The notes under the pieces were generated by a model. That model saw only the letters and a program-made list of their open reading frames with translations, was not told the DNA's origin and did not search any database. Positions 13,905-21,478 of a DNA stretch of 36,698 bases are shown piece after piece. Both the position numbers and the translations under genes were made by a program. The DNA is from Brachybacterium sp. UMB0905 (GTDB lineage: Bacteria > Actinomycetota > Actinomycetes > Actinomycetales > Dermabacteraceae), in the NCBI RefSeq assembly GCF_002871795.1, contig NZ_PNHL01000019.1, positions 1 through 36,698 of the forward strand, read 5' to 3'. Positions within the stretch are counted from its first letter, which is position 1. Each line of letters begins with the position of its first letter.

Positions 13905-15782
13905 TCAGCCCAGCTGCTCGCCCAGCTCCAGCCAGCGCTCCTCCGCCTGCTCCACCTGATCCTCCAGATCCCGCAGCTGAGCGGTGAGCGCGGCGAGCCC
14001 CTCATAGTCTGACTGGTCATGTGCGGCCAGGCGCTCGTGTAGCTTCTGCTGCTGCGTCTCCAGCTTCGTCAGGCGCCGCTCGAGAGCGCTGAGCTCCTTG
14101 CGTGCCGCATGCGCCTCGGCCCCCGTGAGCCCTGTGGTCTCCGACGCGGCAGGGGAGCTCACGGCCCCATCGGACCCCGCCGGCCCGCCAGCCGCAGATC
14201 CGCCTCGTGCAGACCCACCAGTTGCAGACCCACCAGCTGCAGACCTGCCACCTCCCGCTCCGCGCTCGGCCGCCGCCGCGCTGTCGGCCCGCAGCCGCAG
14301 GTATTCCTCGACTCCGCCCGGCAGATGCCGCACGGTGCCGTCGATCACGGCGTACTGCAGGTCGGTGACGCGCTCGAGCAGGTACCGGTCATGCGAGACC
14401 ACCAGCAGCGGCCCCGGCCACGTATCCAGCAGATCCTCCATGGCCGCGAGCATGTCGGTGTCCATGTCATTGGTGGGCTCATCGAGGATCAGCACGTTCG
14501 GCTCCTCCAGCAGCGTCAGCAGCAGATCCAGCCGCCGCTGCTGCCCGCCGGAGAGCTCCCCGATCCGAACTTTCTGATGCGCGGCGATGAAGCCGAGCCG
14601 CTCGAGCAGCTGCCCCGGGGTGACCTCGTCCTTCCCGGCCTGATAGGAGGTGCGGTAGCGGCCCACCACATCGCTGACCCGCTCCCCGGCGTGCTCCGCG
14701 AGGCCATCCAGACGCTGAGAGACCTGCCGTACCGTCACGGTCTTGCCGCGCTTGACCCGCCCTGCCTGCGGAGCGAGCGTGCCCTGCACCAGCGCGAGCA
14801 GCGTCGATTTCCCGGCACCGTTCGGACCGAGCACCCCTATGCGATCCGCCGGCCCGATCCGCAGCGTCACATCCCGCAGCACGGTGTGCTCGCCATAGCC
14901 GGCGTCGACGTCCAGCAGGTCGATCACATCCCGGCCCAGCCGCGAGGTGGCCAGCTGCGTGAGTGCCACCTGGTCGCGCACCGGAGGCTCCCCGGCGATC
15001 AGCTCGTTCGCAGCCTCGATGCGGAACTTCGGCTTCGAGGTGCGGGCGGGGGCGCCGCGGCGCAGCCAGGCCAGCTCCTTGCGCAGGAGGTTCTGCCGCT
15101 TGGCCTCGATCGCGGCGGCCTGTCGGTCCCGCTCCACCCGCTGCAGGACATAGGCCGCATACCCGCCCTCGAATGGTTCGACGATCCCGTCGTGCACCTC
15201 CCACATGCGGGTGCACACGGCGTCGAGGAACCAGCGGTCATGCGTGACCACCACGAGTGCGCCGTCCTTCGGTGACCAGCGGCGGCGCAGGTGCTCGGCG
15301 AGCCAGGCGATGCCCTCCACGTCCAGGTGGTTCGTCGGCTCATCGAGCAGCAGCACGTCCCAGTCACCCACCAGCAGCTCAGCGAGGTGCACGCGCCGCA
15401 GCTGCCCGCCGGAGAGGTCGGTCAGCGCCGCCTCCAGGTCGATGCCCTGCAGCAGCCCGGCCAGGACGTCGCGGATCCGAGGATCCGAGGCCCACTCGTG
15501 CTCGGGCCGGTCACCTACCACGCGCTCGCGCACGCTCACGCCGTGATCGGCCCGGTCCTGCTGCGTGAGCACGCCCACCCGCACCCCTCCGCGCACGGTC
15601 ACCCGGCCGGAATGCGGCTCCGCAGTGCGCGCCAGCAGGCGCAGGAGCGTGGACTTTCCGTCGCCGTTGCGGCCCACCACGCCGATCCGGTCCCCGTCCT
15701 CGATGCCGACGGTGACCGCCTCCAGCAGCACCCGGTCAGGCAGGGCGATGTGGAGGGACTGGGTGCCGAGCAGGTGGGCCAT
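13905..15782 (-). CDS. ABC-F family ATPase (Uup-like)
   Basis: A 625-aa soluble ABC-F protein with two ATPase domains and no membrane part; such proteins act on ribosomes. Domain 1 has Walker A GRNGDGKST (Lys43), signature LSGGQLRRV and Walker B LLLDEPTNHLD. Domain 2 has GPNGAGKST (near residue 320), LSGGQQRRL and LILDEPTNDMD. The inter-domain linker is Lys/Arg-rich. A Gly/Ser/Ala low-complexity tether made of 15-bp DNA repeats joins a C-terminal coiled coil (about 565-625), as in Uup-type members. GGAGG lies about ten bases before the ATG. It is transcribed toward the DUF222-type remnant, opposite to ispE, whereas relatives often have ispE and the ABC-F gene co-directional. Whether it is housekeeping or confers antibiotic resistance cannot be told. 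Confidence 0.92.
   Translation of the reverse strand: MAHLLGTQSLHIALPDRVLLEAVTVGIEDGDRIGVVGRNGDGKSTLLRLLARTAEPHSGRVTVRGGVRVGVLTQQDRADHGVSVRERVVGDRPEHEWASDPRIRDVLAGLLQGIDLEAALTDLSGGQLRRVHLAELLVGDWDVLLLDEPTNHLDVEGIAWLAEHLRRRWSPKDGALVVVTHDRWFLDAVCTRMWEVHDGIVEPFEGGYAAYVLQRVERDRQAAAIEAKRQNLLRKELAWLRRGAPARTSKPKFRIEAANELIAGEPPVRDQVALTQLATSRLGRDVIDLLDVDAGYGEHTVLRDVTLRIGPADRIGVLGPNGAGKSTLLALVQGTLAPQAGRVKRGKTVTVRQVSQRLDGLAEHAGERVSDVVGRYRTSYQAGKDEVTPGQLLERLGFIAAHQKVRIGELSGGQQRRLDLLLTLLEEPNVLILDEPTNDMDTDMLAAMEDLLDTWPGPLLVVSHDRYLLERVTDLQYAVIDGTVRHLPGGVEEYLRLRADSAAAAERGAGGGRSAAGGSATGGSARGGSAAGGPAGSDGAVSSPAASETTGLTGAEAHAARKELSALERRLTKLETQQQKLHERLAAHDQSDYEGLAALTAQLRDLEDQVEQAEERWLELGEQLG
14194..14253. repeat. 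15-bp minisatellite inside the ABC-F gene
   Basis: Four consecutive 15-bp units, the middle two being GCAGACCCACCAGTT and GCAGACCCACCAGCT, the outer two diverged. They are in frame and encode the Gly-Gly-Ser-Ala tether before the C-terminal coiled coil. Confidence 0.8.
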
Positions 15783-15888
15783 ACGGGCGAAACCTCCGGA
15801 GGTGGATCGTGGGGCGGGCGAAAAGAATCGTCGGGTGTGCGGACGTCAGGAAGCGAGGAAGCCAGGAAAACCGGATGACAGCGGCTGC

Positions 15889-16440
15889 TCAGCCGTCGCC
15901 GTTATCCGCTTCGAAGGTCAGCAGCAAGCTGCGCAGCAGGTTGGCGAGCTGTGCGGAGCTGTCGGCGCTGAGCGGCTCGAGCAGCTCCCGTTCGGCTGCG
16001 AGCAGACGCTCCATCGCGGCATCAACCCGGGCGACGCCCTCGGGCAGCAGCCGCACCTCCACGGCCCGTCGGTCCTGTGCGGAGCGGTTCTTGCGCACCA
16101 GGTCGCGGGCGGCGAGCTTGTCGATCCGTGTGGTCATGGTGCCGCTGGTCACGAGGGTTTCGCGCATGAGAGCGCCGGGGGATAGGGCGTCCTCTCCGCT
16201 GCGTCGCAGGGCGGAGAGCATGTCGAATTCCCAGCCTTCGAGTCCGGCGTCGGCGAAGGCCTCGCGGCGAGCGGTCTCCAGGTACCGGGCCAGACGCGAG
16301 ATGCGGGAGAGGACCGCGAGCGGGGTGACGTCGAGGTCGGGCCGGGCCTGGTGCCAGCCGGCGAGGATCCCATCCACCTCATCGCGCGGCGCAGCAGCGG
16401 GGCCGACGGGGGCGGAGCGGGTCGGGGGAGTGGAGGGCAT
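15889..16440 (-). CDS. MarR-family transcriptional regulator
   Basis: A 183-aa winged-helix regulator that would bind DNA as a dimer. After a Pro/Ala-rich N-terminus, residues 41-80 form the dimer and first DNA-domain helices (LARYLETARREAFADAGLEG). Recognition helix TSGTMTTRIDKLAARDLV lies at 99-115 and the wing DRRAVEVRLLPEG at 123-135. This DALSPGALMRET...TSGTMT arrangement is typical of actinobacterial MarR proteins. Its ATG is nine bases after the tetR stop and has its own TAAACT hexamer six bases upstream, so it can be read alone or from tetR. The target is unknown; the ABC-F gene downstream (106 bp away) is one possibility. Confidence 0.92.
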   Translation of the reverse strand: MPSTPPTRSAPVGPAAAPRDEVDGILAGWHQARPDLDVTPLAVLSRISRLARYLETARREAFADAGLEGWEFDMLSALRRSGEDALSPGALMRETLVTSGTMTTRIDKLAARDLVRKNRSAQDRRAVEVRLLPEGVARVDAAMERLLAAERELLEPLSADSSAQLANLLRSLLLTFEADNGDG

Positions 16441-16446
16441 GCGTCG

Positions 16447-16452
16447 AGTTTA
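16447..16452 (-). promoter_or_regulatory. -10 hexamer TAAACT, leaderless start for the MarR gene
   Basis: Minus-strand TAAACT, six bases (CGACGC), then ATG at 16440. The hexamer overlaps the stop codon of the upstream tetR-type gene. Confidence 0.55.
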
Positions 16453-17088
16453 GAGACCGCGCAGCTCCGGCTTGCGCTCGAGTCCGCTGAGCCCATACCA
16501 GGAGAGGTTGACCATGCGCGCGGCGAGTACCTCTTTGGAGGGCTTACGGTTCTCGAGCCACCACTGGCCGGTGTAGGCGACCATGCCGACCAGCATCTGT
16601 GCGTACACGGTCGCGTCCTTGGCAGGGTAGGAGTGCAGACGCAGCTGGGTGGCGAGGATCTCCTCGACGCGGCTGGCGACGTCGGTGAGCAGGGCGGAAA
16701 AGGTGCCGACGGCGTGGCTGACGGGGGAGTCGCGCACGAGGATCCGGAACCCGTCCTCGTGGGTGTCGATGTAGGACAGGAAGGCGAGCGCTGCCTTCTC
16801 CATGAGCACCCGCGGGTGCTCGCGCTGATCGGCCAGCGACTCCTCGAGGGCAGCCAGGAGGGTGGAGACCTCGCGGTCCACGACCACGGCGTACAGCCCT
16901 TCTTTACCGCCGAAGTGCTCGTAGACGATAGGTTTGGAGACCTTCGCCCGAGCGGCGATCTCCTCCACCGTGGTCATGTCGTAGCCCTTCTCGGCGAAGA
17001 TGCGCCGCCCCACGGTCAGCAGCTGTTCGCGCCGCTCCTTCCCGGACATCCGGGTGGACCTGCTACGAGGGGTGGAGCTTTCCGCCAT
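16450..17088 (-). CDS. TetR-family transcriptional regulator
   Basis: A 212-aa regulator with a typical N-terminal TetR domain: GRRIFAEKGYDMTTVEEIAARAKVSKPI..YEHFGGKEGLY, helix-turn-helix at about 39-59. The C-terminal ligand domain is all-helical with hydrophobic pockets (YAQMLVGMVAYTGQWWLE). I chose the ATG at 17088 because GGGAG lies ten bases upstream; a GTG six codons earlier (17106) is possible. It is divergent from tRNA-Gln and glmU and may form a transcription unit with the marR-type gene. TetR genes next to glmU occur in other actinobacteria. Ligand and targets are unknown. Confidence 0.92.
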   Translation of the reverse strand: MAESSTPRSRSTRMSGKERREQLLTVGRRIFAEKGYDMTTVEEIAARAKVSKPIVYEHFGGKEGLYAVVVDREVSTLLAALEESLADQREHPRVLMEKAALAFLSYIDTHEDGFRILVRDSPVSHAVGTFSALLTDVASRVEEILATQLRLHSYPAKDATVYAQMLVGMVAYTGQWWLENRKPSKEVLAARMVNLSWYGLSGLERKPELRGL

Positions 17089-17132
17089 GGCGCGAGTCTC
17101 CCACACGGACGGTGGATCCTCTGCCGGGCCGT

Positions 17133-17138
17133 TAGGAT
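17133..17138 (+). promoter_or_regulatory. -10 hexamer TAGGAT for tRNA-Gln
   Basis: TAGGAT lies about 43 bp before the mature tRNA 5' end, with TGGATC 17 bp upstream as a poor -35. A short leader would be removed by processing. Confidence 0.35.
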
Positions 17139-17181
17139 CGATCCGCGCTCCTCATCGGCCATCCGGTGCCGGGAGCGCCGA

Positions 17182-17253
17182 TCCGCCATGGTGTAATCGG
17201 CAACACCTCAGATTTTGGTTCTGAAGTTTCAGGTTCGAGTCCTGATGGCGGAA
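17182..17253 (+). tRNA. tRNA-Gln (anticodon UUG)
   Basis: Cloverleaf of 72 nt without encoded CCA. The acceptor stem TCCGCCA pairs with TGGCGGA. The D-arm has GGTGTAATCGGCAACACC. The anticodon stem TCAGA/TCTGA closes loop TTTTGGT with anticodon TTG at 17215-17217. The T-arm contains GGTTCGAGTCC. Discriminator base is A. It lies just upstream of glmU. Confidence 0.96.
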
Positions 17254-17342
17254 CGGCCCGTCGCCCTCGTGCGCTGCGTGCAGCGTGCATCGGGGATAGG
17301 CGGCGCTCCGGTCCCTGATCGCATACCCAGAGGAGCCCTGAC

Positions 17343-18896
17343 GTGCAGCCCGCCGAGCCCACTGTGCCCACCGAGTCCGCCCAGACCGATACCGCCGCCC
17401 GGTCCGCTGCTCCCGCCGCCGTGATCGTGCTCGCGGCCGGCGCCGGAACCCGCATGAAGTCCCGCACCCCCAAGGTGCTCCATGAGATCGGCGGACGCTC
17501 CCTGCTGGTGCATGCGCTGGATGCCGCCGCCGGTACTGCGCCGGGGCAGCTCGTGGTGGTGCTGCGCCATGAGCGCGATCGGGTGGCCGCGCACCTGGCC
17601 GAGCATGCCGGGGATGTGGTGATCGCCGATCAGGACGAGATCCCCGGCACCGGCCGCGCCGTCCAGTGCGGCCTGGAGCAGGTCACCGCGACGGAGGGCA
17701 CAGTGCTGGTGACCTACGGCGATGTGCCGCTGCTGGAGGCCGCGGCACTGCGTGAGCTGGTCGCCGCTCACGAGTCCGCGGGTGCGGCTGTCACGGTGCT
17801 GACCGCGCGGGTGCCGGACCCCACAGGCTATGGCCGCATCCTGCGCAGCGCCGACGGCAGCGAGGTGCTCGGCATCGTCGAGCACAAGGACGCCACCGAC
17901 GAGCAGCGCGCGATCGACGAGATCAACTCCGGGATCTACGCCTTCGATCTCGCGGTGCTGCGCGATGCCCTCTCCCGCATCGGCACCGACAATGCGCAGG
18001 GCGAGATGTACCTCACCGATGTGCTGGCGATCGCCCGCGAGGACGGGCGCAGCGTCCGCGCCGTGGTCACGGCGGATCTGATGATGGTCGAGGGCGTCAA
18101 TGACCGGGTGCAGCTCGCGCAGCTGGGCGCGGAGATGAACCGTCGGATCCTCACCCGTCACATGCGCTCCGGCGTGACGATCGTCGATCCCGCCACCACC
18201 TGGATCGATGCCGATGTCTCCATCGGCCAGGACGCCGTGATCCTGCCCGGTGTGCAGCTGCACGGTGCGACCGACATCGGTGAACGCGCCGTCATCGGAC
18301 CCGACTGCACGCTGCGCGATACCGAGGTGGGCGAGGGTGCTGAGGTGGTGCGCTCCCACACGCTGCTGGCCGTGATCGGCGCCGGGGCGAGCGTCGGCCC
18401 CTTCTCCTACCTGCGGCCGGGCACGGACCTGGGGGAGCAGGGAAAGATCGGCGGATTCGTCGAGACGAAGAACGCCCGGATCGACACCGGCGCGAAGGTG
18501 CCGCACCTGAGCTACGTCGGGGATGCGGAGATCGGCGAGGGCACGAATCTGGGGGCTGGCACCATCACCGCGAACTACGACGGAGTGAGCAAGCACCGCA
18601 CCACCATCGGCCGTCACGTCCGCGTGGGGTCCGACAATGTGCTGGTCGCCCCGGTCACCATTGGCGACGGGGCCGCGACCGGCGCGGGCACGGTGGTGCG
18701 CAAGGATGTGGCGCCCGGCGCACTGGGAGTGAACGCTGTGTCGCAGCGGAACGTGGAAGGATGGACCCTGCGACGCCGCGCGGGGACAGCGGCCGAGTCT
18801 GCCGCCCGGGAGGCTCTGGACCGGTCCGATGCCACCGCCGACGCCTCACCCGCCCCCACCGCCGGCCAGGAGAAGCAGGAGAACGAGCAGCGATGA
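17343..18896 (+). CDS. glmU: bifunctional UDP-N-acetylglucosamine pyrophosphorylase / glucosamine-1-phosphate N-acetyltransferase
   Basis: GlmU acetylates glucosamine-1-phosphate and then forms UDP-GlcNAc, the precursor of peptidoglycan. In the 517-aa protein the uridyltransferase domain starts with VLAAGAGTRMKS and PKVLHEIGG (about 29-48), with YGDVPLLE and QDEIPGTGRA downstream. The C-terminal left-handed beta-helix is built of hexapeptide repeats; the acetyltransferase His is His388 in PHLSYVGDAEIG, followed by GAGTITANYDG. The first 25 residues and the last 40 are low-complexity tails. The GTG start is preceded by GAGGAG. The stop overlaps prs as ATGA, so UDP-GlcNAc and PRPP synthesis genes are coupled. 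Confidence 0.97.
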   Translation: MQPAEPTVPTESAQTDTAARSAAPAAVIVLAAGAGTRMKSRTPKVLHEIGGRSLLVHALDAAAGTAPGQLVVVLRHERDRVAAHLAEHAGDVVIADQDEIPGTGRAVQCGLEQVTATEGTVLVTYGDVPLLEAAALRELVAAHESAGAAVTVLTARVPDPTGYGRILRSADGSEVLGIVEHKDATDEQRAIDEINSGIYAFDLAVLRDALSRIGTDNAQGEMYLTDVLAIAREDGRSVRAVVTADLMMVEGVNDRVQLAQLGAEMNRRILTRHMRSGVTIVDPATTWIDADVSIGQDAVILPGVQLHGATDIGERAVIGPDCTLRDTEVGEGAEVVRSHTLLAVIGAGASVGPFSYLRPGTDLGEQGKIGGFVETKNARIDTGAKVPHLSYVGDAEIGEGTNLGAGTITANYDGVSKHRTTIGRHVRVGSDNVLVAPVTIGDGAATGAGTVVRKDVAPGALGVNAVSQRNVEGWTLRRRAGTAAESAAREALDRSDATADASPAPTAGQEKQENEQR

Positions 18897-19873
18897 GCGG
18901 AATCGTCACCACCGGGGAGAAGCGACTGGTCCTGGTCTCTGGGAGGGCGCACCCCGTGCTCGCCCAGGAGGTCGCCGCTGAGCTCGGTGTCGAGGTCCTG
19001 CCGATGGACGCCTGGGACTTCGCCAACGGCGAGATCTATGTGCGCTACGGCGAGTCCGTGCGCGGCACCGACGTGTTCGTCCTGCAGTCCCACCCCGCGC
19101 CCATCAACACGTGGGTGATGGAGCACCTGATCATGATCGACGCGCTCAAGCGGGCCTCCGCCAAGCGCATCACCGCGATCGCCCCGAGCTTCCCGTACGC
19201 CCGGCAGGACAAGAAGCATCGCGGCCGCGAGCCGATCTCCGCCCGCCTGGTCGCGGACCTCTACCAGACCGCCGGGGCGGACCGCATGATCTCTGTGGAC
19301 CTGCATGCCCCGCAGGTGCAGGGTTATTTCGACGGCCCGGTGGATCACCTCATGGCTCTGCCGATCCTGGCCGAGTACGTCTCGGATAAGTACGGCGATG
19401 AGGACATCGCGGTGGTCTCCCCGGACGCTGGGCGCATCCGCGTGGCGGAGCAGTGGGCGAAGCGCCTGGGCGGGGTGAACCTCGCTTTCATCCATAAGTC
19501 TCGTGATCCGCGCCAGCCCAACAAGGCGGTGGCCAAGCGGGTGATCGGCGACGTGGCGGGCAAGACGTGTGTGCTGGTGGACGACATGATCGACACGGCC
19601 GGCACGATCGTGCAGGCCGCCGATGCACTGAAAGCCAACGGCGCGTCCTCGGTGGTGATCGCCACGACGCATCCGATCCTCTCGGATCCGGCGACGGAGC
19701 GGCTGAAGGGCTCGGATGTGCGCGAGGTGGTGTGCACCAACACGCTGCCGGTGCCGACCCATAAGCAGTTCGACCGCCTCACGCAGCTGTCGATCGCCCC
19801 GCTGCTGGCCCGCGCCATCCGCGCGGTGTTCGACGACGGCTCGGTGACCAGCCTGTTCGACGGCGAGGTCTGA
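18893..19873 (+). CDS. prs: ribose-phosphate pyrophosphokinase (PRPP synthase)
   Basis: Prs makes 5-phosphoribosyl-1-pyrophosphate from ribose-5-phosphate and ATP, for nucleotides, His, Trp and decaprenyl-phosphoribose-type precursors. The 326-aa protein has normal length. Visible motifs are FANGEIYVRYGESVRG, the flexible catalytic loop region PYARQDKKHRGREPIS, SVDLHAPQVQGYF, and the PRPP-binding loop VLVDDMIDTAGT with Asp230-Asp231. The ATG overlaps the glmU stop. The glmU-prs-rplY-pth order is conserved across many actinobacteria and some firmicutes. Confidence 0.97.
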   Translation: MSGIVTTGEKRLVLVSGRAHPVLAQEVAAELGVEVLPMDAWDFANGEIYVRYGESVRGTDVFVLQSHPAPINTWVMEHLIMIDALKRASAKRITAIAPSFPYARQDKKHRGREPISARLVADLYQTAGADRMISVDLHAPQVQGYFDGPVDHLMALPILAEYVSDKYGDEDIAVVSPDAGRIRVAEQWAKRLGGVNLAFIHKSRDPRQPNKAVAKRVIGDVAGKTCVLVDDMIDTAGTIVQAADALKANGASSVVIATTHPILSDPATERLKGSDVREVVCTNTLPVPTHKQFDRLTQLSIAPLLARAIRAVFDDGSVTSLFDGEV

Positions 19874-19950
19874 GCCGCCGCTCCCCGGCGGTGACCAACA
19901 TCCCATACCTTCGGGCCCTCGGCGCATAGGCACTGGGGGGCCGGAGCCGT

Positions 19951-20060
19951 TAAGGTGTGCGGGTACTTCGGCGAGGGAGGACTGTGTTCCTCCGTGATCG
20001 ACGCGGTGCGGTGGCACGGGCCTGGCCCGCGGCGCCGACGTGTCTCACAGCGCCGTGAGA
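19951..20060 (+). promoter_or_regulatory. possible promoter and structured leader of rplY
   Basis: The 223-bp prs-rplY gap holds TAAGGT (19951-19956) as a possible -10 and two small hairpins: GGAGGA/TCCTCC (19976-19993) and TCTCAC/GTGAGA (20043-20060), the second ending 24 bases before the SD. No clear -35 is seen. A regulatory leader is possible but unproven. Confidence 0.3.
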
Positions 20061-20096
20061 GCAGTCCGCAGCACCACCGCAACGAAGGAGCATCCC

Positions 20097-20723
20097 ATGC
20101 CTGAGACCCTGAACGTCGAGCTGCGCGAGGAGTTCGGCAAGGGCGCCGCCCGCCGGATCCGCGCCGAGCACAAGGTTCCCGCCGTCCTCTACGGCCACGG
20201 CCAGGAGCCCATCCACCTGATCCTGCCCGGGCATGAGACGGCGCTGGCCGCCCGTAACCCCAACGCCCTGCTCGAGCTGTCCCTGCCCGGCGATGAGTCC
20301 AAGCTCGCGCTGATCAAGGACATCCAGCGCCACCCCCTCAAGCGCACCCTCTCCCACCTGGACCTCATCGTGGTCCGCCGCGGCGAGAAGGTCGAGGTGG
20401 ACATCCCCGTGATCATCACCGGTGAGGTCACCGCCCCGGCTGCCGCGTTCGTCGAGGAGCAGACCCTGACCCTGTCCGTGGACGCCCTGAAGGTGCCCGA
20501 GCAGGTCGAGATCGACGTCGAGGGCCAGGAGGAGGGCTACCAGCTCTTCGCCGGTGACGTCACCCTGCCCGAGGGTGCCGAGCTGGTCACCGACGCGGAG
20601 CTGCTGGTCGTCTCCATCTCCGTCCCGAAGGTCGAGGAGGAGCCGACCGACGAGGACGGCGAGGACGTGGAGGCCGCTGAGGGTGAGGCCGCTGAGGGTG
20701 AGGAGTCCTCCGAGGAGGAGTGA
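20097..20723 (+). CDS. rplY: ribosomal protein bL25, CTC (long) form
   Basis: bL25 binds 5S rRNA in the 50S subunit. The 208-aa protein has the two-domain CTC architecture: an N-terminal 5S-binding domain (about 1-95; REEFGKGAARRIRAEHKVPAVLYG is diagnostic) and a TL5/CTC beta-domain (about 96-185). The tail after about 185 is extremely acidic (EEEPTDEDGEDVEAAEGEAAEG) and contains a perfect 15-bp DNA duplication. AAGGAG lies six bases before the ATG. It follows prs with a 223-bp leader that contains two hairpins, and is closed by a strong hairpin, so it can be its own transcription unit. Confidence 0.97.
   Translation: MPETLNVELREEFGKGAARRIRAEHKVPAVLYGHGQEPIHLILPGHETALAARNPNALLELSLPGDESKLALIKDIQRHPLKRTLSHLDLIVVRRGEKVEVDIPVIITGEVTAPAAAFVEEQTLTLSVDALKVPEQVEIDVEGQEEGYQLFAGDVTLPEGAELVTDAELLVVSISVPKVEEEPTDEDGEDVEAAEGEAAEGEESSEEE
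20670..20699 (+). repeat. perfect 15-bp tandem duplication in the acidic tail of rplY
   Basis: GAGGCCGCTGAGGGT occurs twice in a row without a mismatch, encoding EAAEG-EAAEG. Confidence 0.9.
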
Positions 20724-20784
20724 CCGCCCGCGGTCCGGACCGGGCGGGGAATCGACCGCGTCCGCACCGTTGCTCACATCCAGG

Positions 20785-20820
20785 TGCCGGGGCGTCGCGC
20801 GACAGCGCGGCGCCCCGGTA
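20785..20820 (+). terminator. terminator after rplY
   Basis: A long hairpin: outer stem CCGGGGCG/CGCCCCGG, a T.G pair, then inner stem CGCGC/GCGCG with a 4-nt loop, extended outwards by a G.U and a T-A pair. It is followed by GTTTCG. Placed 62 bp after rplY and before pth. Confidence 0.75.
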
Positions 20821-20863
20821 GTTTCGATCCGGCAGTTCGTATCTCACCCCCAGGAGCAGTGCC

Positions 20864-21478
20864 ATGAGCCTCAGCGACCGTCCCGATGGGCCCTGCCTGG
20901 TCGTGGGTCTCGGCAACCCGGGGCCGCGCTATGCCGCGACGCGTCACAACGTGGGGCAGATGGTGCTGGACCACATCGCCGAGGCCGCCGGGGGACGCTT
21001 CGCGGCTGCGCGCCGCGCCCCGGCCGTCGTTCTCGAGGGGCGCCTGGGAATCCCCGGCGCGGATCAGCGGGTCATCCTCGCGAAATCGACCGGCTTTATG
21101 AACACCTCCGGCGGCCCCGTGAAGGCGCTCGCCGACTATTACGCGATCCCCGCCGAGCGCGTGATCATCGTGCATGACGAGGTGGACATCCCTTTCGACA
21201 CGCTGCGTCTGAAGCGCGGCGGCGGCGAGGGCGGCCACAACGGGCTGCGCGACATCACCAAGGCGCTGGGCACCAAGGACTACCTGCGTGTGCGCGTGGG
21301 CGTGGGCCGCCCGCCCGGGCGCGCCGACACCGCCGATTTCGTCCTGTCCCCCTTCAGCTCCACCGAGCGCAAGGACCTTCCCCTGCTGCTGTCCGATGCG
21401 GCCGATGCCGTCGAGGCTCTCGTCCTCGAGGGGCTCTCCGCCGCCCAGCAGCGCTTCCACAGCCGAGAGGCACGATGA
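20864..21478 (+). CDS. pth: peptidyl-tRNA hydrolase
   Basis: Pth frees tRNA from peptidyl-tRNA dropped by ribosomes. The 204-aa protein is of normal length. Catalytic His28 is in TRHNVGQMVLD, with Asn18 in GLGNPG, the substrate Asn in STGFMNTSGG, and Asp in VHDEVDIPFDTLRLKRGGG followed by GGHNGLRDI. CAGGAG lies seven to eight bases before the ATG. The stop overlaps the mfd start as ATGA, so pth and mfd are translationally coupled. A terminator upstream separates it from rplY, so a promoter should lie between 20821 and 20863, but I see no clear hexamers. Confidence 0.97.
   Translation: MSLSDRPDGPCLVVGLGNPGPRYAATRHNVGQMVLDHIAEAAGGRFAAARRAPAVVLEGRLGIPGADQRVILAKSTGFMNTSGGPVKALADYYAIPAERVIIVHDEVDIPFDTLRLKRGGGEGGHNGLRDITKALGTKDYLRVRVGVGRPPGRADTADFVLSPFSSTERKDLPLLLSDAADAVEALVLEGLSAAQQRFHSREAR

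Noticed and set aside
20553..20564. GGTGACGTCACC, the core of the nagB palindrome
   Set aside because: It lies inside rplY coding sequence (GDVT), so it is best explained by codon use.
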